Shown piece after piece: positions 57,822-64,000 of a stretch of DNA of 64,000 bases (the stretch's first letter is position 1; each line of letters opens with the position of its first letter). Below the pieces are notes generated by a model, which saw only the letters and a program-made list of their open reading frames with translations, did not search any database and was not told where the DNA came from. Source of the stretch: Kutzneria sp. CA-103260 (GTDB lineage: Bacteria > Actinomycetota > Actinomycetes > Mycobacteriales > Pseudonocardiaceae); contig NZ_CP073318.1 in assembly GCF_018263855.1 (NCBI RefSeq), positions 5,208,001 to 5,272,000 on the forward strand, read 5' to 3'. Position numbers and translations under genes: made by a program.

Positions 57822-58658
57822 TCAACTATTCACGGAATTATCTTGTGAATAATTCGTCCAAGTGGCCCACGACGACTGTCGTGAATCGCCGGCGGCTGTC
57901 CGGAACAAGACAGCGAAGGCATAGGGAGCCAGATCGTAACCGCGGCGCCACAGCCACGGAATGCCCTTCAGCACGAGCCAGGCGACATGCTGCCACGGGG
58001 CGACGACCCGGCCGCCGGCGCACACCAGGCTGACCGGCGACTCGACGGCACAGCCGGCCTGGGTCAGTTCCTCGGCGAAGCCCTGGGCCAGCATGCGGTG
58101 CCCCAGCTCGGACGGGTGCAGCCGGTCGACGCTCCACGCGGCCAGGTCGTAGGCGCCGGGCAGGGCGTCCAGGTCGACGCAGCCGACGCCGCGGTCGGCC
58201 ACCACCGAGTGAATCACCGCGTTCAGCTCGTCCACCCGACGGCGCAGCGCGCGGCGCAACACCTTGGGCAGCCGGAAAACCCGGGCGTGGTCGTGGTAGC
58301 GGGCCAGCACCACCACGGCGCCGACGGCCAGCAGCTTGACCACCACGTGGTCGAGGTCGGCCCGCAGCTGGGCGGGGTCGAAGTCCGAGCGCATGGTGTC
58401 GTTCATGCCGGCGACGATCACCACCGCGTCCGGCCGCAGGGCCGCCGCCATCGGCAACTGCTCGTGCCGCACGGTCCCGATCCGGGCCCCGGTGCGGGAC
58501 AGGTTCGTCAGGTCGCTGCCGCCGAGCGCCTCGGCCAGCAGCGGCCCGAAGCCACGCCAGCCGCCGCCGGGCAGCGGATCACCGAGACCGACACTCGTCG
58601 AGTCCCCCAGCACGACGAGGCGTCCGACCGCGCGGCGGGCGGGCACACTCTCCGACAT
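57822..58658 (-). CDS. SGNH/GDSL-type esterase
   Basis: A 278-residue protein. Block I is VVLGDSTSVGLGDPLPGGGWRGFGPLL (Ser). Later blocks are SRTGARIGTVRHEQL, VVIVAGMNDTMRSDFDP (Asn of block III) and WSVDRLHPSELGHRMLAQGFAEEL (Asp-His). The C-terminal extension (APWQHVAWLVLKGIPWLWRRGYDLAPYAFAVLF) may contact the membrane. The ATG at 58658 is used; GTG 58697 is possible. No signal peptide, so probably cytoplasmic. Confidence 0.87.
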   Translation of the reverse strand: MSESVPARRAVGRLVVLGDSTSVGLGDPLPGGGWRGFGPLLAEALGGSDLTNLSRTGARIGTVRHEQLPMAAALRPDAVVIVAGMNDTMRSDFDPAQLRADLDHVVVKLLAVGAVVVLARYHDHARVFRLPKVLRRALRRRVDELNAVIHSVVADRGVGCVDLDALPGAYDLAAWSVDRLHPSELGHRMLAQGFAEELTQAGCAVESPVSLVCAGGRVVAPWQHVAWLVLKGIPWLWRRGYDLAPYAFAVLFRTAAGDSRQSSWATWTNYSQDNSVNS

Positions 58659-58766
58659 CGCCTGAACCGTCACCCGTCCACGATCACCCGCGGACAATCA
58701 CTCCCGGTGATGGTCGGGTGGCGGGCCGGGGACGGCTGGGCGAACAGTCAGCTCAGCCGTCGACGG

Positions 58767-59972
58767 TCAGCCGAAGGCGGGGAACAACGGCAGGTGAGCG
58801 GCCTCGGCGCCGAAGCGTTCGGCCATCGCGGCGGCCACCTGGTCGGCGTGCTCGGCCAGCGCCGGCCGCTTGGCCCGGGCGGCGTCGTCGCGCAGGCGCT
58901 GCCACCGGGCGTGCAGGGCGCTGCTGCGGCGGGGCGACGGGAGCCGGTTGGTGATCGGCCCGTCCGGCACACCCGGCCGCGGCAGGTACATCCAGGTGGA
59001 CAGCCACACCCACAGCAGCTGGCCGTGCAGCAGCTTGGGCATGAGCACATCGTCGTCTTCCAGGTCGGGGAAGACCTGGCTGACCTCGGACCGCCAGGCC
59101 GCGACCATGGCCTCGGTCATGCCGTTGGGCAGCCGGAACGAGCAGCCGCACAGCGGGAACGGGATGCGCAGCGCGGCGGCGTCCAGGGCCACGTCCCGCA
59201 CGCACCCGCCCTCGAAGTCCAGCACCCGCAAGCCCTTGCCGGTGATCAGGTTGTTGTCGGCGCACGCGTCGGACGGGCTGAACGCCCGGTGCTGGCTGCT
59301 GCTGAGCAGCCGGCCGCCGCGATGGGCGTGGGCGAGGGCTTCCTCGCCCACGGTCACGCCGAGCACCGACTGCAGCATCTCCGGCAGCTCGGCCAGCGCC
59401 ACCTTGGCCCGGCGCGCCACCGGATCCTGGCCCGGACGGCCACCCAGCCGGCGGGTCAGCGCGTCGAAGTCGGCCTCGCGGCCGGCGGTGGTGGCGTGCA
59501 GGCGGCCCAGCGCCCGAGCCCAGGCCAGCAGCGCGCGCTCCGCGCCGCGGGCGTCATGGTCGAGCAGCTTGTCGGCCAGCGTCGGGACGCGGCCGAGATC
59601 CTCGAGCACGATCAGCCGCTTGGTCCCGTCGTGAGCGATCAGCTCGGGACAGATCCGGTCCTCGCCGCCCAACGCCGTGAACAGCTGGTAGCTGACCGCC
59701 TCGTGCGGGAAAGGGTCGATCAGCTCGCCGACCGGAGGCTCGGCGTAGCTCTTCACGACCAGCGTCTTGGGCAGCGAGAACGGGGTCGACGCCACCCGAA
59801 CCCGCAGCACGGTGGACTTCCCGCTACCACGCAGGTCCTCGGGGTCCGCCAACCGGATCGACGCCCCGAATCGCCTGCTGAGCACTGACTCTGCGGCCGC
59901 GACGGTCGCCACGACCTCGTTGTCCGCTGCCCCGGCGGCGTTGGCGGGGCCAGCGGTGGTCTCCACGCTCAT
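58767..59972 (-). CDS. APH-like phosphotransferase family protein
   Basis: A 401-residue kinase-fold protein related to aminoglycoside/choline-type phosphotransferases. The N-lobe has GSGKSTVLRVRV and TLVVKSY (Lys). VLEDLG is the hinge. The catalytic loop is FSPSDACADNNLITG, the variant in which the usual His-Gly-Asp is Pro-Ser-Asp with Asp and Asn kept. RVLDFEGG is the metal Asp. Substrate unknown; there is no resistance context. The ATG at 59972 or a GTG two codons on (7 bases after GGAAGG) is the start. Confidence 0.82.
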   Translation of the reverse strand: MSVETTAGPANAAGAADNEVVATVAAAESVLSRRFGASIRLADPEDLRGSGKSTVLRVRVASTPFSLPKTLVVKSYAEPPVGELIDPFPHEAVSYQLFTALGGEDRICPELIAHDGTKRLIVLEDLGRVPTLADKLLDHDARGAERALLAWARALGRLHATTAGREADFDALTRRLGGRPGQDPVARRAKVALAELPEMLQSVLGVTVGEEALAHAHRGGRLLSSSQHRAFSPSDACADNNLITGKGLRVLDFEGGCVRDVALDAAALRIPFPLCGCSFRLPNGMTEAMVAAWRSEVSQVFPDLEDDDVLMPKLLHGQLLWVWLSTWMYLPRPGVPDGPITNRLPSPRRSSALHARWQRLRDDAARAKRPALAEHADQVAAAMAERFGAEAAHLPLFPAFG

Positions 59973-60105
59973 CCCTTCCGACCCTACTCCTTCGAGTGCA
60001 CAGCACGTCCACACGATCGGCACAATCGACTACCCGGAGCAGTCGCTGTGCCGTCATGTTCGAGCATCACCGCGCTGGAATACGGCTTGGTAACGGGTTG
60101 GTGCC

Positions 60106-60136
60106 GCCGGGGGACACCTGAACGGGTACCCCCGGC
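60106..60136 (-). terminator. Terminator after aspS
   Basis: An 8-bp stem GCCGGGGG / CCCCCGGC around a 15-base loop, 15 bp past the aspS stop. It has no U-run. Moderate support only. Confidence 0.55.
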
Positions 60137-60150
60137 GAACAAATCGAGGG

Positions 60151-61935
60151 TCAGGCCTTGGCGGTGTCGGCCGACTTGGCCGGCTTGGCGTCCACGCCGG
60201 CCTCCTTGCGCTGCTGGGCGGTGATCGGCGCGGGGGCCGCGGTCAGCGGGTCGTAGCCGCCGCCGGACTTCGGGAAGGCGATCACCTCGCGGATCGAGCT
60301 CTCGCCCGCGAGCAGCATGACGATGCGGTCCCAGCCGAAGGCGATGCCGCCGTGCGGCGGGGCGCCGAACTTGAAGGCCTCCAGCAGGAAGCCGAACTTC
60401 TCCTCGGCCTCGGCCTCGCTGAGACCCATGATCGCGAAGACCCGCTTCTGCACGTCGGGGCGGTGGATACGGATGGAGCCGCCGCCGATCTCGTTGCCGT
60501 TGCAGACGATGTCGTAGGCGTAGGCCAGGGCCTTGCCCGGGTCCTCCTCGAAGCGGTCGATCCACTCCGGGGTCGGCGAGGTGAAGGCGTGGTGCACCGC
60601 GGTCCACTTGCCGCTGCCGACCGCGACGTCGTCGCCGATCTTGTCCACGGACTCGAACAGCGGGGCGTCGACGACCCAGACGAACGACCAGGCCGACTCG
60701 TCGATCAGGCCAACGCGGCGGCCGATCTCCAACCGGGCCGCGCCGAGCAGGGCGCGGGCGTCGGACGGGTCGCCGGCGGCGAAGAAGACACAGTCGCCGG
60801 GGTTGGCGCCGACGGCCTTGGCCAGGCCCTCGCGCTCGGTCTCGGACAGGTTCTTGGCCACCGGGCCGCCGAGCGTGCCGTCCTCGGCCACCAGCACGTA
60901 GGCCAGGCCCTTGGCGCCGCGCTGCTTGGCCCAGTCCTGCCAGGCGTCCAGGGTGCGGCGGGGCTGGTCGGCGCCGCCGGGCATGACCACCGCGCCCACG
61001 TACGGGGCCTTGAACACCCGGAACGGGGTGTCCTGGAAGTACTCGGTGAGTTCGGTCAGCTCCAGGCCGAAGCGCAGGTCCGGCTTGTCGGTGCCGTAGC
61101 GGGCCATCGCGTCGGCGTAGGTCATGCGGGCGATCGGGCCCTCGATCGTGTGGCCGGCCAGCTCGCTCCACAGCGCCTTGACCACGGCCTCGCCGAGCTC
61201 GATCACGTCGTCCTGCTCGACGAAGCTCATCTCGATGTCGAGCTGGGTGAACTCGGGCTGGCGGTCGGCCCGGAAGTCCTCGTCCCGGTAGCAGCGGGCG
61301 ATCTGGTAGTAGCGCTCCATGCCGGCGACCATCAGCAGCTGCTTGAACAGCTGGGGCGACTGCGGCAGGGCGTACCAGGAGCCGGGCGCGAGGCGGGCCG
61401 GCACCAGGAAGTCGCGCGCGCCCTCCGGGGTGGACCGGGTCAGCGTGGGCGTCTCGATCTCGACGAAGTCCCGCTCCTCCAGCACGTGGCGGGCGATGCG
61501 GCTGGCGGCGCTGCGCATCCGGATGGCCTTGGCCGGGCCGCTGCGGCGCAGGTCGAGGTAGCGGTGGCGCAGCCGCGCCTCCTCGCCGACCTCCAGGTTG
61601 TCGTCGAGCTGGAAGGGCAGCGGCGCGGCCTCGGACAGCACCTCGAACTCGGTGACCGTGACCTCGATCTGGCCGGTCGCGATGTCCGGGTTGTCGTTGC
61701 CCTCGGGGCGGCGCACGACCTCGCCGGTCACCTTGAGGCAGTACTCGGCGCGCAACCGGTGCGCGCGCTCGGCCATCTCGCCCTCGCGGAACACGACCTG
61801 GGCCACGCCGGAGGCGTCCCGCAGGTCGATGAAGATGACGCCGCCGTGATCGCGCCGGCGCGCCACCCACCCGGTCAGGGTGACGGACTGCCCGGCCTGC
61901 TCGGCCCGGAGCGTCCCGGCCTCGTGCGTGCGCAT
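60151..61935 (-). CDS. aspS: Aspartyl-tRNA synthetase (probably Asp/Asn type)
   Basis: A class IIb synthetase of 594 residues. The OB-fold anticodon domain starts MRTHEAGTLRAEQAGQSVTLTGWVARRRDHGGVIFIDLRDASG. Motif 2 is YQIARCYRDEDFRADRQPEFTQLDIEMSF, a GAD insertion domain is present in the middle, and motif 3 is GIAFGWDRIVMLLAG. GAGGAG lies 10-13 bases before GTG 61938/ATG 61935. Whether it is discriminating cannot be settled without seeing gatCAB elsewhere. Confidence 0.96.
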   Translation of the reverse strand: MRTHEAGTLRAEQAGQSVTLTGWVARRRDHGGVIFIDLRDASGVAQVVFREGEMAERAHRLRAEYCLKVTGEVVRRPEGNDNPDIATGQIEVTVTEFEVLSEAAPLPFQLDDNLEVGEEARLRHRYLDLRRSGPAKAIRMRSAASRIARHVLEERDFVEIETPTLTRSTPEGARDFLVPARLAPGSWYALPQSPQLFKQLLMVAGMERYYQIARCYRDEDFRADRQPEFTQLDIEMSFVEQDDVIELGEAVVKALWSELAGHTIEGPIARMTYADAMARYGTDKPDLRFGLELTELTEYFQDTPFRVFKAPYVGAVVMPGGADQPRRTLDAWQDWAKQRGAKGLAYVLVAEDGTLGGPVAKNLSETEREGLAKAVGANPGDCVFFAAGDPSDARALLGAARLEIGRRVGLIDESAWSFVWVVDAPLFESVDKIGDDVAVGSGKWTAVHHAFTSPTPEWIDRFEEDPGKALAYAYDIVCNGNEIGGGSIRIHRPDVQKRVFAIMGLSEAEAEEKFGFLLEAFKFGAPPHGGIAFGWDRIVMLLAGESSIREVIAFPKSGGGYDPLTAAPAPITAQQRKEAGVDAKPAKSADTAKA

Positions 61936-62036
61936 CACGGGTACTGCACTCCTCATGTGATCGGGTCGTGGACTTGGTCAAACCAGTCAACGGACAGGTT
62001 AGCCAATCTCGTGCGACCCCATTCGTGGCGGTGCCG

Positions 62037-62065
62037 TTGACGAAGTGGTCCAGACCACCTACCGT
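62037..62065 (+). promoter_or_regulatory. Chitinase 2 promoter with dre operator filling the spacer
   Basis: TTGACG (-35, 62037-62042) and TACCGT (-10, 62060-62065) are separated by exactly 17 bp. That spacer is AAGTGGTCCAGACCACC and contains a nearly perfect DasR site (AGTGGTCCAGACCACC, 62044-62059). Bound repressor would exclude RNA polymerase. The transcript would have a ~95-base leader. Confidence 0.82.
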
Positions 62066-62166
62066 GAGGCACGGCACACGCTTTGTCCCTTTTCACCGGG
62101 TCCCCGCACTGGCCCCCCGCCGCCGCCCCGTGCCGGGATCCCTCCTGCGGATTCAGGGAGAAACGC

Positions 62167-63387
62167 ATGGCAATGTTCGGAAAGCGGCGGCTCATGGCGG
62201 GCGCCGCGGCGTTGGTCGGCCTGGTCGCCGCCTCGCTCGTGGGCGCCGCCCCCGCGTCCACCGCCGCTCCGGCCGCCGGCGGCAACACGATGGTCGGCTA
62301 CTTCACCAACTGGGGCATCTACGACCGCGCCTACCAGGTGAAGAACCTGCAGAGCAGCGGCACCGCGGGCAAGCTGAACGTGATCAACTACGCGTTCGGC
62401 AGCACCGCCAACGGCCAGTGCTCGCTGACCGACGCCTACGCCGACTACCAGAAGGTGTTCGACGCCAGCACCAGCGTCGACGGCAAGGCCGACACCGGCC
62501 CGCTGTACGGCAACTTCGGCCAGCTGCGCAAGCTGAAGAAGATGCACCCCGGCCTGAAGGTGGTGTTCTCGGTCGGCGGCTGGACCCTGTCCAGCGGCTT
62601 CACCGAGGCCGCGAAGAACCCGGCGGCGTTCGCCAACTCCTGCTACGCCATGGTCAAGGACTCGCGCTGGGCCGACGTCTTCGACGGCATCGACCTGGAC
62701 TGGGAGTACCCCAACGCCTGCGGCCTGAGCTGTGACACCAGCGGCGCGGCGGCGTTCAAGAACGTGCTGTCGGCCGTGCGGGCCAAGTTCGGCTCCGGGG
62801 CCCTGGTCACCGCGGCGATCACCGCCGACGGCACCAGCGGCGGCAAGATCGACGCCGCCGACTACGCCGCCGCCGCGCAGTACGTGAACTGGTACAACGT
62901 GATGACCTACGACTACTTCGGCGCCTGGGCCCCGACCGGGCCGACCGCCCCGAACGCGCCGCTGAACTCCTACAGCGGCATCCCGACCGCCGGCTTCTAC
63001 GCCGACGCGGCCATCCAGAAGCTCAAGGGCAAGGGCATCGCGGCGGCCAAGCTGCTGCTGGGCATCGGCTTCTACGGCCGCGGCTGGACCGGCGTCACCC
63101 AGTCCGCCCCGGGTGGCTCCGCCACCGGCGCCGCGCCCGGCAAGTACGAGGCCGGCATCCAGGACTACAAGCTGCTCAAGACCTCCTGCCCGGCCACCGG
63201 CACCGTGGCCGGCACCGCCTACGCCAAGTGCGGCAGCCAGTGGTGGAGCTACGACACCCCGTCCACCATCGGCGGCAAGATGAGCTACGCCAAGTCCCAG
63301 GGCCTGGGCGGCGCGTTCTTCTGGTCCGCCGACGGTGACACCACCAACGGCGAGCTGGCCTCGGCCATGCGCGGCGGTCTCGGCTGA
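62167..63387 (+). CDS. Secreted GH18 chitinase 2
   Basis: A 406-residue protein with a signal peptide (MFGKRRLMAGAAALVGLVAASLVGAAPAST) and a compact GH18 barrel: MVGYFTNWGIYDRAYQVKNL, SVGGWTLSSGF, the catalytic FDGIDLDWEYP, WYNVMTYDYFGAW, and GLGGAFFWSADGD. CGLSC and the pairs near KTSCPATGT are possible disulfides. No binding module. AGGGAGA precedes the ATG. Family resemblance suggests an exo/processive subfamily A enzyme, complementary to chitinase 1. Regulated by the dre site at 62044. Confidence 0.94.
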   Translation: MAMFGKRRLMAGAAALVGLVAASLVGAAPASTAAPAAGGNTMVGYFTNWGIYDRAYQVKNLQSSGTAGKLNVINYAFGSTANGQCSLTDAYADYQKVFDASTSVDGKADTGPLYGNFGQLRKLKKMHPGLKVVFSVGGWTLSSGFTEAAKNPAAFANSCYAMVKDSRWADVFDGIDLDWEYPNACGLSCDTSGAAAFKNVLSAVRAKFGSGALVTAAITADGTSGGKIDAADYAAAAQYVNWYNVMTYDYFGAWAPTGPTAPNAPLNSYSGIPTAGFYADAAIQKLKGKGIAAAKLLLGIGFYGRGWTGVTQSAPGGSATGAAPGKYEAGIQDYKLLKTSCPATGTVAGTAYAKCGSQWWSYDTPSTIGGKMSYAKSQGLGGAFFWSADGDTTNGELASAMRGGLG

Positions 63388-63405
63388 TCTCCCGCTTTCC
63401 TGCTG

Positions 63406-63432
63406 CCCCGGGCGCTCCTCAAGCGTCCGGGG
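63406..63432 (+). terminator. Terminator after chitinase 2
   Basis: CCCCGGGCGCT pairs with AGCGTCCGGGG (11 bp, one G-T pair) around a 5-base loop, 19 bp past the stop. It lies between two convergent genes and may serve both. Confidence 0.7.
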
Positions 63433-63460
63433 CACTGTCATTTCCGGGGCTACCCAGCGC

Positions 63461-63970
63461 TCACTCCTCGGCCGGGAACACGATGGGGCTCACCAGGTAG
63501 CGCGACCGGTCCGCGGTCGGTTCCTGCGCCAGCCGCGGCACGATCACCTCGCGCAGATCGGCCATGAATTCGGCCAACTCCGCACGGCTGAGCCAGATCG
63601 CGTGCTGCCGGAAGCCCACGAGGTCGGCGGTCGGGTCGACGCCGTCGCGGTCCAGGTAGGCGGTGAACTCGGCCAGCAGCGTGGCCAGCGCCAGATCGAA
63701 CCCCCGCCGGTAGTCGTCGACGGTGAGGTCCTCGGTCTCGATCGTCGAGTTGTGCAGCCGGTACGTCCGCTCGACCGCGCCACGAACCCGACGCTCGCTG
63801 GCCACCGCCAGCACCTCGCCGGCGGCCAGCGCCTCGACGTGCCGGTAGACCATCGCCTTCGAGACGTCCGGCAGCAGCTCGCACAGCTGCCCCGTGGTCA
63901 GCTCCCGCCCGCGCAGGGCGTGCACGATCCGCATCCGAACCGGGTGGGCCAGCAGTTCCATGGTGCTCAC
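63461..63970 (-). CDS. ArsR-like winged-helix transcriptional regulator
   Basis: A 169-residue protein. The wHTH at the N-terminus is MELLAHPVRMRIVHALRGRELTTGQLCELLPDVSKAMVYRHVEALAAGEVLAVASERRVRGAVERTYRL. A helical C-domain follows (DDYRRGFDLALATLLAEFTAYLDRDGVDPTADLVGFRQHAIWLSRAELAEFMADLREVI). No metal-binding Cys cluster, so it is probably not metal-sensing. The target is unknown; its regulated gene probably lies beyond the right edge. GTG 63970 has no strong ribosome binding site. Confidence 0.85.
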   Translation of the reverse strand: MSTMELLAHPVRMRIVHALRGRELTTGQLCELLPDVSKAMVYRHVEALAAGEVLAVASERRVRGAVERTYRLHNSTIETEDLTVDDYRRGFDLALATLLAEFTAYLDRDGVDPTADLVGFRQHAIWLSRAELAEFMADLREVIVPRLAQEPTADRSRYLVSPIVFPAEE

Positions 63971-64000
63971 GGGCTTATTTTCTCACATCGTGCTACCGTT

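Noticed and set aside
58767..59972. Aminoglycoside resistance gene
   Set aside because: The APH-like fold is general. The catalytic loop is the SPSD variant and there is no resistance or antibiotic gene context.

Overview
The window is high-GC actinobacterial chromosome, most likely from the order Pseudonocardiales (Amycolatopsis/Kutzneria/Saccharothrix-like). The evidence is GTG-rich starts, dense ATGA/GTGA stop-start overlaps, and typical actinobacterial gene neighbourhoods: metK-coaBC-rpoZ-gmk-mihF, pyrR-pyrB-pyrC-carA-carB-pyrF, bldD-nusB-efp-pepQ, aroQ-aroB-aroK-aroC and aroE-mltG-ruvX-alaS. No tRNA, rRNA, CRISPR array, transposase or phage gene was seen. Genus assignment is inference only.

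Layout. 1-1466: 3' part of a Pro/Gln-rich membrane-anchored protein. 1468-14853 (minus): a methyltransferase coupled to metK, then coaBC, rpoZ, gmk, mihF, and the complete UMP operon headed by pyrR, with a PyrR-binding loop just before its ribosome binding site. 15113-15601: bldD, with the cyclic-di-GMP signature intact. 15701-23281: nusB, efp, pepQ, a membrane protein, a beta-propeller lipoprotein and the shikimate genes aroQBKC. 23424-26777: a GlcNAc-type PTS (IIA, IIB, DasR-like regulator, IIC, HPr) with a DasR operator. A DUF222/HNH gene follows, then a GH18 chitinase that also has a dre-like site. 30079-36121 (minus): aroE, mltG, ruvX, alaS and two small membrane-associated proteins.

36226-38458 holds a compact three-gene set: a 32-residue peptide, a JmjC-type cupin oxygenase and a sucrase/ferredoxin-like protein. 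An IdeR/DmdR-like iron box overlaps the start of the last gene. This is the best candidate for an undescribed system, an iron-linked modified peptide. 38663-50883 is a mixed accessory region: S41 and S33 peptidases, a Tat-exported phosphoesterase, EI24 protein, hydrolase, rarA, a uridine-kinase-like protein, RidA, acyl-CoA ligase, LLM oxidoreductase and aminotransferase. 51550-57750 holds a second DUF222/HNH copy, two sedolisins and a TetR-flavoprotein pair. The window ends with an SGNH hydrolase, a phosphotransferase, aspS, a second DasR-type chitinase and an HTH regulator.

Repeats stand out. A 68-69 bp element occurs four times between cistrons. Each copy starts with the stop codon of one gene, ends with the ribosome binding site of the next, and carries a hairpin whose sequence changes while its pairing is kept. 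The two DUF222/HNH genes form a ~1.4 kb inverted duplication about 23 kb apart, with a mosaic identity pattern that points to gene conversion. A GAGTCCCGC-type repeat forms terminator-like structures at two loci.
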